DNA of 64,000 nucleotides from Actinomadura sp. NBRC 104425 (GTDB lineage Bacteria > Actinomycetota > Actinomycetes > Streptosporangiales > Streptosporangiaceae): the NCBI RefSeq assembly GCF_030269545.1, contig NZ_BSTN01000004.1, forward strand, positions 62,001-126,000. The letters are read 5' to 3'. The notes beneath the pieces were generated by a model. That model worked only from the letters and a program-made list of their open reading frames with translations. It did not search any database and was not told where the DNA came from. The position numbers and the translations under genes are program-made. Positions 38,202-49,193 of the stretch are shown here, piece by piece. The stretch's first letter is position 1. Each line of letters opens with the position of its first letter.

Positions 38202-39401
38202 TCAGAGGCGTTCGATGACGGTGGCGTTGGCCATGCCGCCCGCCTCGCACATCAGCTGCAGCCCGTAGCGGCCGCCGCCGTCCTCCAGGGCGTGCAGCAT
38301 CGTGGTGGCCAGGCGGGCGCCGGACGCGCCGAGCGGGTGGCCGAGGGCGATGGCGCCGCCGCGCGGGTTGACCCGGTCCGGGTCGGCGTCCGGGAACTCG
38401 GCGAGCCAGGCCAGCGGGACGGATGCGAACGCCTCGTTGATCTCGATGTGGTCGATGTCGGCGAGCGTCAGCCCGGAGCGTTCCAGGACGCGGTGCGTCG
38501 CCGGGATCGGCGCGGTGAGCATCAGCAGCGGGTCGTCCCCGCACACCGCCATCGCGTGGATACGGGCGCGCGGTGTCAGCCCCAGCCGGGCGCAGCGGGC
38601 GGCGCTCATCACCAGCAGGGCGGCGGCGCCGTCGGTGATCTGCGAGGAGTTCCCGGCGGTGATGTGCCAGCCGATCTCCGGGAAGCGGGCCGCCAGGTCG
38701 TCGCGGGCGAACGCGGGCCGCAGCGCGGCCAGGCGCTCGGCGGTGCTGTCGGGGCGGATCGTCTCGTCGCGGCCGAACGGGCCCGCCGGGGTGTCCACCG
38801 GCACGATCTCCCGGTCGAACGCGCCGGAGTCGCGCGCGGCGGCGGCCAGGCGGTGCGAGCGGACGGCGTAGGCGTCCAGCTCGTCGCGGCTCAGCTTCCA
38901 GCGGGCGGCGACCAGTTCGGCGGCGACGCCCTGCGGCACCAGGCCGGGGGCGTACCGGGCGCCGACGGCGGTGCCGTACGGGTCGGCGCCCGCGCGGGCC
39001 GAGCCCATCGGAACCCTGCTCATGGATTCCACGCCGGCGACCACGACGACGTCCTGGCAGCCGGACATGACGGCCTGCGCGGCGAAGTGCAGGGCCTGCT
39101 GGCTGGATCCGCACTTGCGGTCGATGGTGGCGGCGGGCACGTGCGCCGGCAGGCCGGCGCCCAGCCAGGCCATCCGGCCGGGGGTGGCCGACTGCTCGCC
39201 GACCTGCGACACGCAGCCCACCAGCACGTCGTCGACGAGGGCGGGGTCGAGGCCGGTGCGGGCGAAGAGCGCGGTGAACGTCTGGGCCAGGAGGTCGACC
39301 GGGTGGACGTCGGCGAGCGCGCCGCCCGGTCGGCCGCGTGCGGCGGCGGTGCGGACCGCATCGACGATGACGGCCTCGGTCGGCGGGTGTCCCTGCTGCA
39401 T
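38202..39401 (-). CDS. acetyl-CoA acyltransferase (thiolase)
   Basis: 399-residue degradative thiolase. Nucleophile Cys97 (DRKCGSSQQ), the His of GGAIALGHPLGASGAR and the C-terminal Cys of MCEAGGMANA are all present, so it is catalytically complete. It cleaves 3-ketoacyl-CoA with CoA to give acetyl-CoA or propionyl-CoA. It is the first gene of the minus-strand trio. ATG 39401 has no Shine-Dalgarno sequence; the promoter at 39410-39437 would start transcription within about two bases of the ATG. Confidence 0.92.
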   Translation of the reverse strand: MQQGHPPTEAVIVDAVRTAAARGRPGGALADVHPVDLLAQTFTALFARTGLDPALVDDVLVGCVSQVGEQSATPGRMAWLGAGLPAHVPAATIDRKCGSSQQALHFAAQAVMSGCQDVVVVAGVESMSRVPMGSARAGADPYGTAVGARYAPGLVPQGVAAELVAARWKLSRDELDAYAVRSHRLAAAARDSGAFDREIVPVDTPAGPFGRDETIRPDSTAERLAALRPAFARDDLAARFPEIGWHITAGNSSQITDGAAALLVMSAARCARLGLTPRARIHAMAVCGDDPLLMLTAPIPATHRVLERSGLTLADIDHIEINEAFASVPLAWLAEFPDADPDRVNPRGGAIALGHPLGASGARLATTMLHALEDGGGRYGLQLMCEAGGMANATVIERL

Positions 39402-39406
39402 GACAA

Positions 39407-39437
39407 TTGATTATCATGATATGCATCAGTATGTCCA
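39407..39437 (-). promoter_or_regulatory. thiolase promoter (leaderless) with palindrome, shared with divergent dehydrogenase gene
   Basis: On the minus strand TGGACA (39437-39432) and GATAAT (39415-39410) are 16 bp apart. The palindrome TATCATGATA (39412-39421) and an imperfect inverted repeat TGACAAT-TG-ATTATCA (39401-39416) cover the -10. In the plus direction TTGATT-N17-TATGTC (39407-39435) could serve the acyl-CoA dehydrogenase at 39504, so one regulator could control both directions. Confidence 0.65.
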
Positions 39438-39503
39438 CGAGCGCCGATGACCGCCGCTCGCCCACAAACCAGGTTCATCATTACTAGGGAGAAGGCGGGT
39501 TCC

Positions 39504-40667
39504 ATGACTGCCGTTGCCGAGCATCCCGAGATCGACGAGATCCGCGAGTTGGCGGCCCGGGTGGCGACCGAGGTGTTCGGCCCGTCGGCCGAAGAACGCG
39601 ACGCCGCCCGCACCCCGGTGTCGGAGGCCGAGCGGCGCCGCCTGGGCGAGCTGGGCTTCCTCGGCATCGCGCTGCCCGAGCGGTTCGGCGGCGCGGGCGC
39701 CCCGCTGCCGCAGGCGCTGGCGGTGATCGAGGAGTTCGCCAAGGTGTCCCGGCCGGCGGCGTTCCAGATCTTCGAGGCCAACACCGGGCCCGCCCAGGTG
39801 ATCAACCATCTGGGCACCGAGGAGCAGCGGGCGCGCTGGCTGCCGCCGATCATCCGGGGCGAGAGCACCATGGCGGTCGCCATCTCCGAACCGGACGCCG
39901 GGTCGGCCGCCACCGACATGCGCACCCGCGCCGAACGCGTCGACGGCGGCTACGTCGTCAACGGCGTCAAGCGCTGGATCTCCAACGGCGGCGAGGCCGA
40001 CCGCTACCTGCTGTACTGCCGGATGGGCGACGCCCCCGGCGCCAAGGGCATCGGCGCCGTCGTCGTGGAGAAGGGCATGCCCGGCCTGAGCTTCGGCCGG
40101 CCCGAGCGGCTCATGGGCTTTCGCGGCATCCCGTCCGCCGACGTGATCCTCGACGGCGTCCGGGTGCCCGAGGAGAACGTCGTCGTGCCCGCCGGCGGCT
40201 TCGGCAGGCTGTTCGGGGTGTTCGCCATCGAACGGCTCGGCAACTCCACCATGAGCCTGGCGATCGGGCAGGCCGCGCTGGACCGCACCCGCGAGTACGT
40301 GTGCCGGCGCGAGCAGTTCGGCAAGCCGCTGGTGGAGTTCCAGTCCGTCCAGCTCGCGCTGGCCGACATGCTGCTGCAGGTCGAGGCGGCCCGGCTGCTG
40401 GTGCAGCGCGCCGCCGCCGGCGCCGGCGCCGGCCTGCCCGACCCGCTGCAGACCTCGCTGGCCAAGTGCGCCGCCAACGAGATGGCCAAGCGCGTCACCG
40501 ACCTGGCCATGCAGCTGCACGGCGGCAACGGCTACACCGAGGAGTACGGCATCGAGCGCCTGCACCGCGACGCGCACGGCTGGGCCATCGCGGGCGGCAC
40601 CCCCACCATGCAGCGCATCCGCATCGCCTCCGAGCTGCTCGGCCGCAGGTTCGACCAGCGCCGCTGA
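39504..40667 (+). CDS. acyl-CoA dehydrogenase lacking the usual C-terminal catalytic Glu
   Basis: 387 residues with the full acyl-CoA dehydrogenase fold: AVAISEPDAGSAATDM (FAD/substrate), VVNGVKRWISNG, YVCRREQFGKPLVEFQSVQ and LHGGNGYTEEYGIERLHRD. Where most members have EGTSE with the catalytic Glu, this one reads AGGTPTMQR. A Glu is present instead at residue 243 (FAIERLGNS), aligning with the helix-G Glu used by isovaleryl-CoA and long-chain acyl-CoA dehydrogenases. It is therefore probably active on a branched or bulky acyl-CoA (inference). GGAGAAGG precedes ATG 39504. First gene of a four-gene plus-strand operon. Confidence 0.87.
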   Translation: MTAVAEHPEIDEIRELAARVATEVFGPSAEERDAARTPVSEAERRRLGELGFLGIALPERFGGAGAPLPQALAVIEEFAKVSRPAAFQIFEANTGPAQVINHLGTEEQRARWLPPIIRGESTMAVAISEPDAGSAATDMRTRAERVDGGYVVNGVKRWISNGGEADRYLLYCRMGDAPGAKGIGAVVVEKGMPGLSFGRPERLMGFRGIPSADVILDGVRVPEENVVVPAGGFGRLFGVFAIERLGNSTMSLAIGQAALDRTREYVCRREQFGKPLVEFQSVQLALADMLLQVEAARLLVQRAAAGAGAGLPDPLQTSLAKCAANEMAKRVTDLAMQLHGGNGYTEEYGIERLHRDAHGWAIAGGTPTMQRIRIASELLGRRFDQRR

Positions 40668-40701
40668 CCGTCCGCCCCGACAGGCGACCCTAAGGAGCAT
40701 C

Positions 40702-41847
40702 GTGGAAGAAGGGCAGTTGTTCGAGCTGAGCCCGCGCCACCGCAGCGTGCAGGAGGCGGCGCGGCAGGTCGCGGCGCAGGTGGACGCGTTCGCCGCCGAG
40801 GCCGACGAGAGCACCCGGGTGCACGCCGGGGTCCTTGCGGCCCTGCGCTCCTCCGGCCTGGCCCGGCACGTGGTGCCTGCGGCCTACGGCGGGCAGAGCG
40901 AGACCCTCGACCCGCTGACGATCACCGTCGTGCGCGAGGCGCTGATGTACTCCTCGGCGCACCTGGACTCGCTGTTCGCCATGCAGGGCATCGGCAGCTA
41001 CTCGCTGGCCGTCGGCGGGAGCGACGCGCTGCGCCGCGCGTGGCTGCCCCGGGTGGCCGCGCTCGACGCCATCGCCGGGCTGGCGCTCACCGAGCCGGAC
41101 GTCGGGTCCGACCTGCGCGCCGTCACCACCACCGTCGAGAGCGTCGCGGGCGGCGTGCGGGTGCACGGCCGCAAGTCGTTCATCACCAACGGCGGCGCGG
41201 CCGACTTCTACTGCGTCCTCGGCCGCGAGGGCGCGGACGGGTACTCGATGGTGCTCGTCCCCGCCGACGCGCCCGGGCTGACCGTCACCCCCGGCAGCGA
41301 CCTGATCGCCCCGCACATCCTCGGCGAGCTGGACTTCGACGGGGTCGTGGTGCCCGAGGAGAACCGGCTCGGCGTGCCCCGCAAGGCGTTCTCGCTGATG
41401 CTGCAGACGCTCGCGGTGTTCCGCGTGTCGGTGGCCGGGTCGGCGGTCGGGCTGGCGCAGGCGGCCCTGGACGAGGCGCTGCGGCACGTCACCACCCGCG
41501 AGCAGTTCGGCCGGCCGCTGATCCACCTGGGCGCCGTCGCGCAGAACGTCGCGCTGTCGTGGACGGAGGTGGAGGCGGCCCGCGCGCTCGCCTACCGGGC
41601 GGCGGCGCAGGCCGGCGCCGACCCGCTGGCCCGCCTGGATATGTCTTCGCTCGCCAAGGTCGCCGCCACCGAGGCCGCCGGCCGGGTCGTGGACCGGTCC
41701 CTGCAGGTCATGGGCCGCTTCGGGCTGGTGCGCGGCTCGAAGATCGAACGGCTGTACCGCAACGCGCGCCCGCTGCGCGTGTACGAGGGCGCCACCGAGG
41801 TGCTGCTCGACTCGCTCGCGCGGCGCCTGGCGAAGGGAGTGTCCTGA
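40702..41847 (+). CDS. acyl-CoA dehydrogenase with canonical catalytic Glu
   Basis: 381 residues. Motifs: LALTEPDVGSDLRA, VHGRKSFITNGG, TTREQFGRPLIHLGAV and VYEGATEVLLD with catalytic Glu362. AAGGAG precedes GTG 40702. It lies 34 bp after the first acyl-CoA dehydrogenase; pairs of unlike dehydrogenase subunits are common in actinobacterial sterol degradation, where they form alpha2beta2 heterotetramers, so the two may assemble together (inference). The stop overlaps the next start (TGATG). Confidence 0.88.
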   Translation: MEEGQLFELSPRHRSVQEAARQVAAQVDAFAAEADESTRVHAGVLAALRSSGLARHVVPAAYGGQSETLDPLTITVVREALMYSSAHLDSLFAMQGIGSYSLAVGGSDALRRAWLPRVAALDAIAGLALTEPDVGSDLRAVTTTVESVAGGVRVHGRKSFITNGGAADFYCVLGREGADGYSMVLVPADAPGLTVTPGSDLIAPHILGELDFDGVVVPEENRLGVPRKAFSLMLQTLAVFRVSVAGSAVGLAQAALDEALRHVTTREQFGRPLIHLGAVAQNVALSWTEVEAARALAYRAAAQAGADPLARLDMSSLAKVAATEAAGRVVDRSLQVMGRFGLVRGSKIERLYRNARPLRVYEGATEVLLDSLARRLAKGVS

Positions 41848-42596
41848 TGGATCTTCGGCTGCGGGACGCGGTCGTCCTGGTGACCGGCGCGAGCCGGGGC
41901 CTGGGCGCCGCCATCGCGCTGCGGCTCGCCGCCGAGGGCGCGCACGTCGTCGGCGCCGCCCGCTCCAAGCACGCGCTCGACGAGCTGGCGGCGCGCAGCG
42001 GCGGGCGCATCACCGCCGTCGAGGCCGACATGCGCGACGAGGACGCCGTCGCCGGGCTCGCCGACGAGGTGGTCGCCCGGCACGGACGCATCGACGCGCT
42101 GCTCAACAACGCGGGCATCGCCCCGGCGGGCAGGTTCGCCGACCAGGACCCCGCCGTGTGGAAGGAGGTGATGGCGGTCAACGTCCTGGCGCCCATGCTG
42201 CTCGCCCGGGCCGCCGGACGGCACATGATCGCCCAGGGGGGCGGCCGCATCGTCAACGTCGCCTCCACCACCGGCGTGCGGGGCAAGCCGCACCTGGTCG
42301 CCTACTCCACCTCCAAGGGCGCGGTGGTGCGCTTCACCGAGGCCCTGGCCGCCGAGTGGGCCGCCAAGAACGTCCAGGTCAACTGCCTGGCGCCGGGTGC
42401 GTTCCGCACCGACGCCCAGCGCGCCGTGCTGGAGTCGCCCGACCTGCTGCGCCGCCGCGTGGCCCGCATCCCCGCCGGGCGCATGGCCGACCCGGACGAG
42501 CTGGTGCCGCTGGCGTGCCTGCTGCTGTCCCCGCTGTCGTCGTTCACCACCGGCGCCACCTTCGTGGTGGACGGCGGCGAGTCCGGCAAGCTGTGA
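41847..42596 (+). CDS. short-chain dehydrogenase/reductase
   Basis: 249-residue classical SDR: cofactor motif TGASRGLG (about residues 14-21), NNAG, catalytic Ser in NVASTTGVRG, YSTSK, and the C-terminal TGATFVVDGGE. The arginine in AARSKHAL after beta-2 suggests NADP. Coupled to the preceding acyl-CoA dehydrogenase by a one-base overlap. The likely role is oxidation or reduction of a hydroxyl group on the catabolic intermediate; the substrate is unknown. Confidence 0.87.
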   Translation: MDLRLRDAVVLVTGASRGLGAAIALRLAAEGAHVVGAARSKHALDELAARSGGRITAVEADMRDEDAVAGLADEVVARHGRIDALLNNAGIAPAGRFADQDPAVWKEVMAVNVLAPMLLARAAGRHMIAQGGGRIVNVASTTGVRGKPHLVAYSTSKGAVVRFTEALAAEWAAKNVQVNCLAPGAFRTDAQRAVLESPDLLRRRVARIPAGRMADPDELVPLACLLLSPLSSFTTGATFVVDGGESGKL

Positions 42597-42603
42597 GGAG
42601 AAC

Positions 42604-43407
42604 ATGATCATCGATGCGCACAGCCACGTGTGGCCGGACCGGATCGCCGCGGCCGCGCTCGGCGGCAACCGCGTGCCCGGACTCACCGCGCGCGGCGACG
42701 GCACCGTCGGCGGGCTGACCGCGGCCATGGACCGCGCCGGCGTCGACGTCAGCTGCTGCCTGGGCATCGCCAACCAGGCCCGGCACGTCGACAAGGTCAA
42801 CGCGTTCGTCGCCGGGCTGGCGGGCAAGCGGCGGGTCGCCGTCGGCACCGTCCACGTCGACCTGCCCGTCGAGGAGAACCTGGCCAGCCTGCGGCGGCAC
42901 GGCGTCACGGCGGTCAAGCTGCACCCGCTGTTCCAGAACTTCGCCCTGGACGACCCGCGCCTGTGGGACCTGTTGGAGGCGTTCGGCTCCGACGTCGCCG
43001 TCATCGCGCACGTGGGGGAGGGCGGCGACGCCCGCACCAACGCGCTGTCCAACCCCCGGATGATCGCCGACATCGCGCGGCGGTTCCCCGACCTGCGGCT
43101 GGTGGCCTGCCACTTCGGCGGCTACCGCATCCTGGACCAGGCCGAGGAGATGCTGGACGGCGCCGACGTGGTGCTGGAGACGTCCTGGCCGCCGAGCCTG
43201 GCGGAGCTGCCGCCGGAACGGGTGCGGCGGCTGGTGCGGCGGCACGGCGCGGAGCGCATCGTGTTCGGCTCGGACTGGCCGATGACCGACCCGGGCGCGG
43301 AGATCGCCGCGATCGCAGCGCTCGGCCTGACCGACGACGAGACCAAGTCCGTGCTCGGCGGCACCATGGCCCGCGTCCTGGGGATCGACTCGCCCTGGGC
43401 GGGGTGA
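42604..43407 (+). CDS. amidohydrolase-2 family metal-dependent hydrolase or decarboxylase
   Basis: 267-residue TIM barrel of the PF04909 type. The metal-binding HxH is DAHSHVWP near the N terminus; VKLHPLFQNF, IAHVGEG and the C-terminal GSDWPMTDP (metal-binding Asp) complete the site. Family members decarboxylate or hydrolyse cyclic carboxylic acids and lactones. AGGAG precedes ATG 42604. It ends the plus-strand operon and is followed by a strong hairpin. It could open a lactone made by the Baeyer-Villiger monooxygenase at 45569 (speculation). Confidence 0.82.
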   Translation: MIIDAHSHVWPDRIAAAALGGNRVPGLTARGDGTVGGLTAAMDRAGVDVSCCLGIANQARHVDKVNAFVAGLAGKRRVAVGTVHVDLPVEENLASLRRHGVTAVKLHPLFQNFALDDPRLWDLLEAFGSDVAVIAHVGEGGDARTNALSNPRMIADIARRFPDLRLVACHFGGYRILDQAEEMLDGADVVLETSWPPSLAELPPERVRRLVRRHGAERIVFGSDWPMTDPGAEIAAIAALGLTDDETKSVLGGTMARVLGIDSPWAG

Positions 43408-43421
43408 TCCGGTGACCGGGT

Positions 43422-43459
43422 GTGCTCCGGGAGGTCCCCGCGCGGTCCTCCCGGAGCAC
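43422..43459. terminator. bidirectional hairpin terminator
   Basis: A 13-bp perfect stem (GTGCTCCGGGAGG at 43422-43434, complement at 43447-43459) with a 12-base loop lies between the convergent hydrolase and GntR genes. Confidence 0.78.
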
Positions 43460-43479
43460 CCGGAGCGTCCGGGCGGGTG

Positions 43480-44247
43480 CTAGAGGCCGTCGCTCCACAC
43501 GATCGGGGCCGCCAGCACCTCGGGGAACTTGCGTTCGGCGTAGCGGATGTACTCCTCGATGTGCCGGGTCATCGCCTCGGCCGACGCCGCCGGGTCGCGC
43601 GCGGCGATCGCCTCGTAGATCCGCAGGTGCGCCCGGTGCACGGCGCGGCGCCGCACCTCCGGGTAGTCGATGCCGATGGCCGAACCGTCCAGGATGCCCA
43701 GCAGCGCGTCCACCACCAGCCCGAAAAGCTGGTTGCCCGAGCCGTGCGCGATGACGTCGTGGAAGCGCTTGTTCTGCTCCAGGAACACCGCCTGGTCGTC
43801 CAGGTGGTCGCCCATGAGCTCGACGCTGGAGCGCAGGTCGGCCAGGTGCCCGGCGCTCATCCGCTCGGCGGCCAGCCGCGCCATCATCGGCTCCAGCCCG
43901 CCGCGCGCCTCGGCGACCGTGCGGAACGGCGCGTTGCCGAACTGCAGCAGCAGCGTCAGCGTGGTGGCCAGGGTGCCCGCGTCCGGCCGCTGCACGACCG
44001 GCCCGCCGCCCGGGCCCGGCTTCAGCGCGATCACGCCCTGCAGCTCCAGGAACCGCAGCGACTCGCGCAGCGTGCCGCGGCCGACGCTGTAGTGCTCCAG
44101 CATCTCCCGCTCGGGCGGCAGCCGGTCGCCGACGGTGTTGCCGCGCCGGTTGATGTCGGCGACGATCCGCTGCGCCAGCAGCTCGGCGGTCTTCTTCGGC
44201 CGCGGCGTGCCGCGGGCCGCCGGGCCGGGCGCCACCGGTGCGGTCAT
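43480..44247 (-). CDS. FadR-type GntR regulator 2
   Basis: 255 residues. Winged helix-turn-helix (LLAQRIVADI, RLPPEREMLEHYSVGRGTLRESLR, wing KPGPGGGPVVQ), then a helical FCD ligand-binding domain (NKRFHDVIAHGSGN). Similar in sequence to GntR 1. It is the last gene of the minus-strand operon monooxygenase-CoA transferase-regulator, overlapping the CoA transferase gene by ATGA, so it is made together with the enzymes it probably controls. A GGGAGGGG ribosome-binding site lies before ATG 44247. Confidence 0.88.
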   Translation of the reverse strand: MTAPVAPGPAARGTPRPKKTAELLAQRIVADINRRGNTVGDRLPPEREMLEHYSVGRGTLRESLRFLELQGVIALKPGPGGGPVVQRPDAGTLATTLTLLLQFGNAPFRTVAEARGGLEPMMARLAAERMSAGHLADLRSSVELMGDHLDDQAVFLEQNKRFHDVIAHGSGNQLFGLVVDALLGILDGSAIGIDYPEVRRRAVHRAHLRIYEAIAARDPAASAEAMTRHIEEYIRYAERKFPEVLAAPIVWSDGL

Positions 44248-45497
44248 CGGCACGCCCCTCCCGGGGCGCTGATCACGCCCGCCGCGGCCAGCTCGGCCAG
44301 CTCCTGCGCCGACATCCCCAGCTCCCCGCCCAGCACCTCGCCGGTGTGCTCGCCGACGCCGGGCACGCCCTGGTACACCGGCCCCGGGTAGTCCTTGACG
44401 TGCAGCACCGGGCCGGGCATCACGGCGGCGGGGCCGAGGACGGTGCCGGCCAGCTCCCTGAGCGTGCGCTCGGCGAAGTGCGGGTCGCGGGTGATGTCGC
44501 GGGCGTCGTTGACCGGCGCCGCCACCACCTCGTGCTCGTCCAGCACGGCCAGCACCTGCGCGCGCGGCCGCGACCGCACCCAGTCCGCCACGATCCGCTG
44601 CAGCTCCTCGTTGTTGGCCATGCGCGCCGCGTTGGTGGCGTACCGCTCGTCGGTGCGCAGGTCGGGCCGGCCCATCGCGTCGAACAGCCGCATCGCGATG
44701 CTCTGGTTGGACGCCGCGATCGACAGCCACGCCCCGTCGGCGGCCTGGTAGATGCCGCGCGGCGAGGCCGCGCCCGACGCGTTGCCGCAGCGCTGCATGA
44801 TCTCCCCGGAGGTGGTGTAGCGCAGCACCGCGTCGCCGAGGATGAACATCAGCGGCTCGTACAGCGCCACGTCCACCTCGCCGCCGGTGCCGTCGCCCGC
44901 CTCCCGCCGGTACAGCGCCATGGTCGTGCCGAACGCCGCCGCGATGCCGGCGATGGAGTCGGCGAACCCGAAGGGCGGCGCGGTCGGGGGCGAGTCCGGC
45001 CAGCCGTTGAGGAAGGCGTAGCCGCTGGCGGTCTCGGCGACGGTGCCGAACCCGGGGCGCTCCCGGTACGGGCCGGTCTGCCCGAAGCCGCTCACCCGGG
45101 TCAGCACCAGGCCGGGGTTGTCCTGCGACAGCTCCTTGTAGCCCAGGCCCCACGCCTCCATCCGGCCGGGGCGGAAGTTCTCGATGAGCACGTCGGCGTC
45201 CCGGGCCAGCCGCCGGACGAGGTCGCGCCCGGCGGGCTGCCGAAGGTCGATGCCCACCGACCGCTTGCCGGCGTTCAGCCGGGAGAACCCGATCGCCAGG
45301 CCGTTGTGCGCGGGCTGCCACTGGCGGGCGAAGTCGCCGCCGGCCGGGTCCTCGACCTTGACCACGTCCGCGCCGAAGTCGCGCAGCATCCGGCCGGCGG
45401 TCGGCGCCGCGTACATCGAACCGAGCTCGATGACGCGCACGCCCGCGAGGGGGCCGTCGGCGGGGGGACTGTCGTCGCGCATGTCAGCAGGGCTCAC
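44244..45497 (-). CDS. CaiB/BaiF-type (class III) CoA transferase with atypical active site
   Basis: 417 residues. N-terminal Rossmann-like part (GVRVIELGSMYAAPTAGRML), FGADVVKVEDP, ENFRPGRMEAWGLGY and VGEHTGEVL at the end are classic for the family, which moves CoA between carboxylic acids. The catalytic Asp of formyl-CoA transferase would align at residue 151, which is Gly here (PGFGTVAETASG); a Glu lies four residues on. GTG 45497 is chosen for AGGAGG eight bases upstream. It lies between the Baeyer-Villiger monooxygenase and GntR 2 genes. Confidence 0.88.
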   Translation of the reverse strand: MSPADMRDDSPPADGPLAGVRVIELGSMYAAPTAGRMLRDFGADVVKVEDPAGGDFARQWQPAHNGLAIGFSRLNAGKRSVGIDLRQPAGRDLVRRLARDADVLIENFRPGRMEAWGLGYKELSQDNPGLVLTRVSGFGQTGPYRERPGFGTVAETASGYAFLNGWPDSPPTAPPFGFADSIAGIAAAFGTTMALYRREAGDGTGGEVDVALYEPLMFILGDAVLRYTTSGEIMQRCGNASGAASPRGIYQAADGAWLSIAASNQSIAMRLFDAMGRPDLRTDERYATNAARMANNEELQRIVADWVRSRPRAQVLAVLDEHEVVAAPVNDARDITRDPHFAERTLRELAGTVLGPAAVMPGPVLHVKDYPGPVYQGVPGVGEHTGEVLGGELGMSAQELAELAAAGVISAPGGACR

Positions 45498-45568
45498 GCG
45501 CCGGACCTCCTGGTGTGTTCACGTGCGGGGCCTTCCCGCTCGCGATCGTTCGTGGGACGGCTCGGGGG

Positions 45569-48468
<2,900 letters not shown>

Positions 48469-48493
48469 CCGCCGCGCCGCACGCGGCCGGCGG

Positions 48494-48519
48494 GGCGTGC
48501 CCGGCCCGCCGGGCACGCC
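48494..48519. terminator. bidirectional hairpin terminator
   Basis: A perfect 11-bp stem GGCGTGCCCGG/CCGGGCACGCC with loop CCCG, between the convergent LLM and SnoaL-like genes. Confidence 0.75.
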
Positions 48520-48554
48520 TCACACGTCCGCATGAGGCGGGCGCGTCCGCCGGT

Positions 48555-49031
48555 TCACGGACGCGCCCACCCCTTCTCCAGGTCGGTGCTCACGTGCAGG
48601 TCGATGGTCTTGTCGGCGAACAGGGCGGTGTCGCCGTCGACGTGCAGCCGGTCCCGGTAGGTGCCCCAGCCGATCACCGACGAGACGTCGGCGCGCGCCG
48701 TGAACAGGAAGTACGAGGCGATCTCCACCACGCCCGGCGCCACCCAGGTGGTCCGGGGGCTGACGATGAAGTGCCGCTTCTGCGACGGGTCGGCCGCGAT
48801 CCGGTCCCGGTAGAAGGCCGCGATGGCCGCGCGGCCGGTCATCGTCCGGCCCGGCCGCCCGGCCGGCCGGGTGTGCAGCGCGCCGTCCTCGGTGAACAGG
48901 GCCGCGACCGCCTCCGGGTCGGGATCGTCGAGCGCCTCGGCGTAGCGGTGCAGATGGTTGCGCGCGGTCTCGCTCTCCTCCAGGCGGCGCACCCGCCGCA
49001 GCAGGTCGGCGATCTGGCTCCGGCTCGTCAT
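48555..49031 (-). CDS. SnoaL/NTF2-like protein (ketosteroid isomerase or hydratase fold)
   Basis: 158 residues with the cone-shaped alpha+beta fold of the SnoaL_4/NTF2-like superfamily: HRYAEALDDPDPEAVAALFTEDG, then AAFYRDRIAADPSQKRHFIVS and a C-terminal run of beta strands. The fold serves ring-hydroxylating dioxygenase beta subunits, isomerases and dehydratases; the activity here is not assigned. GAGGAG lies before ATG 49031. It is divergent from the aldehyde dehydrogenase gene. Confidence 0.78.
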   Translation of the reverse strand: MTSRSQIADLLRRVRRLEESETARNHLHRYAEALDDPDPEAVAALFTEDGALHTRPAGRPGRTMTGRAAIAAFYRDRIAADPSQKRHFIVSPRTTWVAPGVVEIASYFLFTARADVSSVIGWGTYRDRLHVDGDTALFADKTIDLHVSTDLEKGWARP

Positions 49032-49123
49032 GGTCGCTCCTCGGTCAGGCCGTGGGGGCGGGTGCGCGCGATCGCTCCGCACCCAGATGATCATGGTTCG
49101 CGCAGGTCCGCGGGGTCGGGCCC

Positions 49124-49173
49124 TTGACCTTCCGTTGACCGACCCTTATGTTCATTATCACAGATTTGGTGAT
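49124..49173 (+). promoter_or_regulatory. aldehyde dehydrogenase promoter with downstream operator
   Basis: TTGACC (49124-49129) and TATGTT (49147-49152) are 17 bp apart; a second TTGACC lies at 49135-49140. The palindrome ATCAC-AGATTTG-GTGAT (49157-49173) covers the predicted start site near 49159, as expected for a repressor. The inverted TGATAATGAA word overlaps it. Confidence 0.65.
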
Positions 49174-49193
49174 CGGGCGGGATCGGAGCGCAG

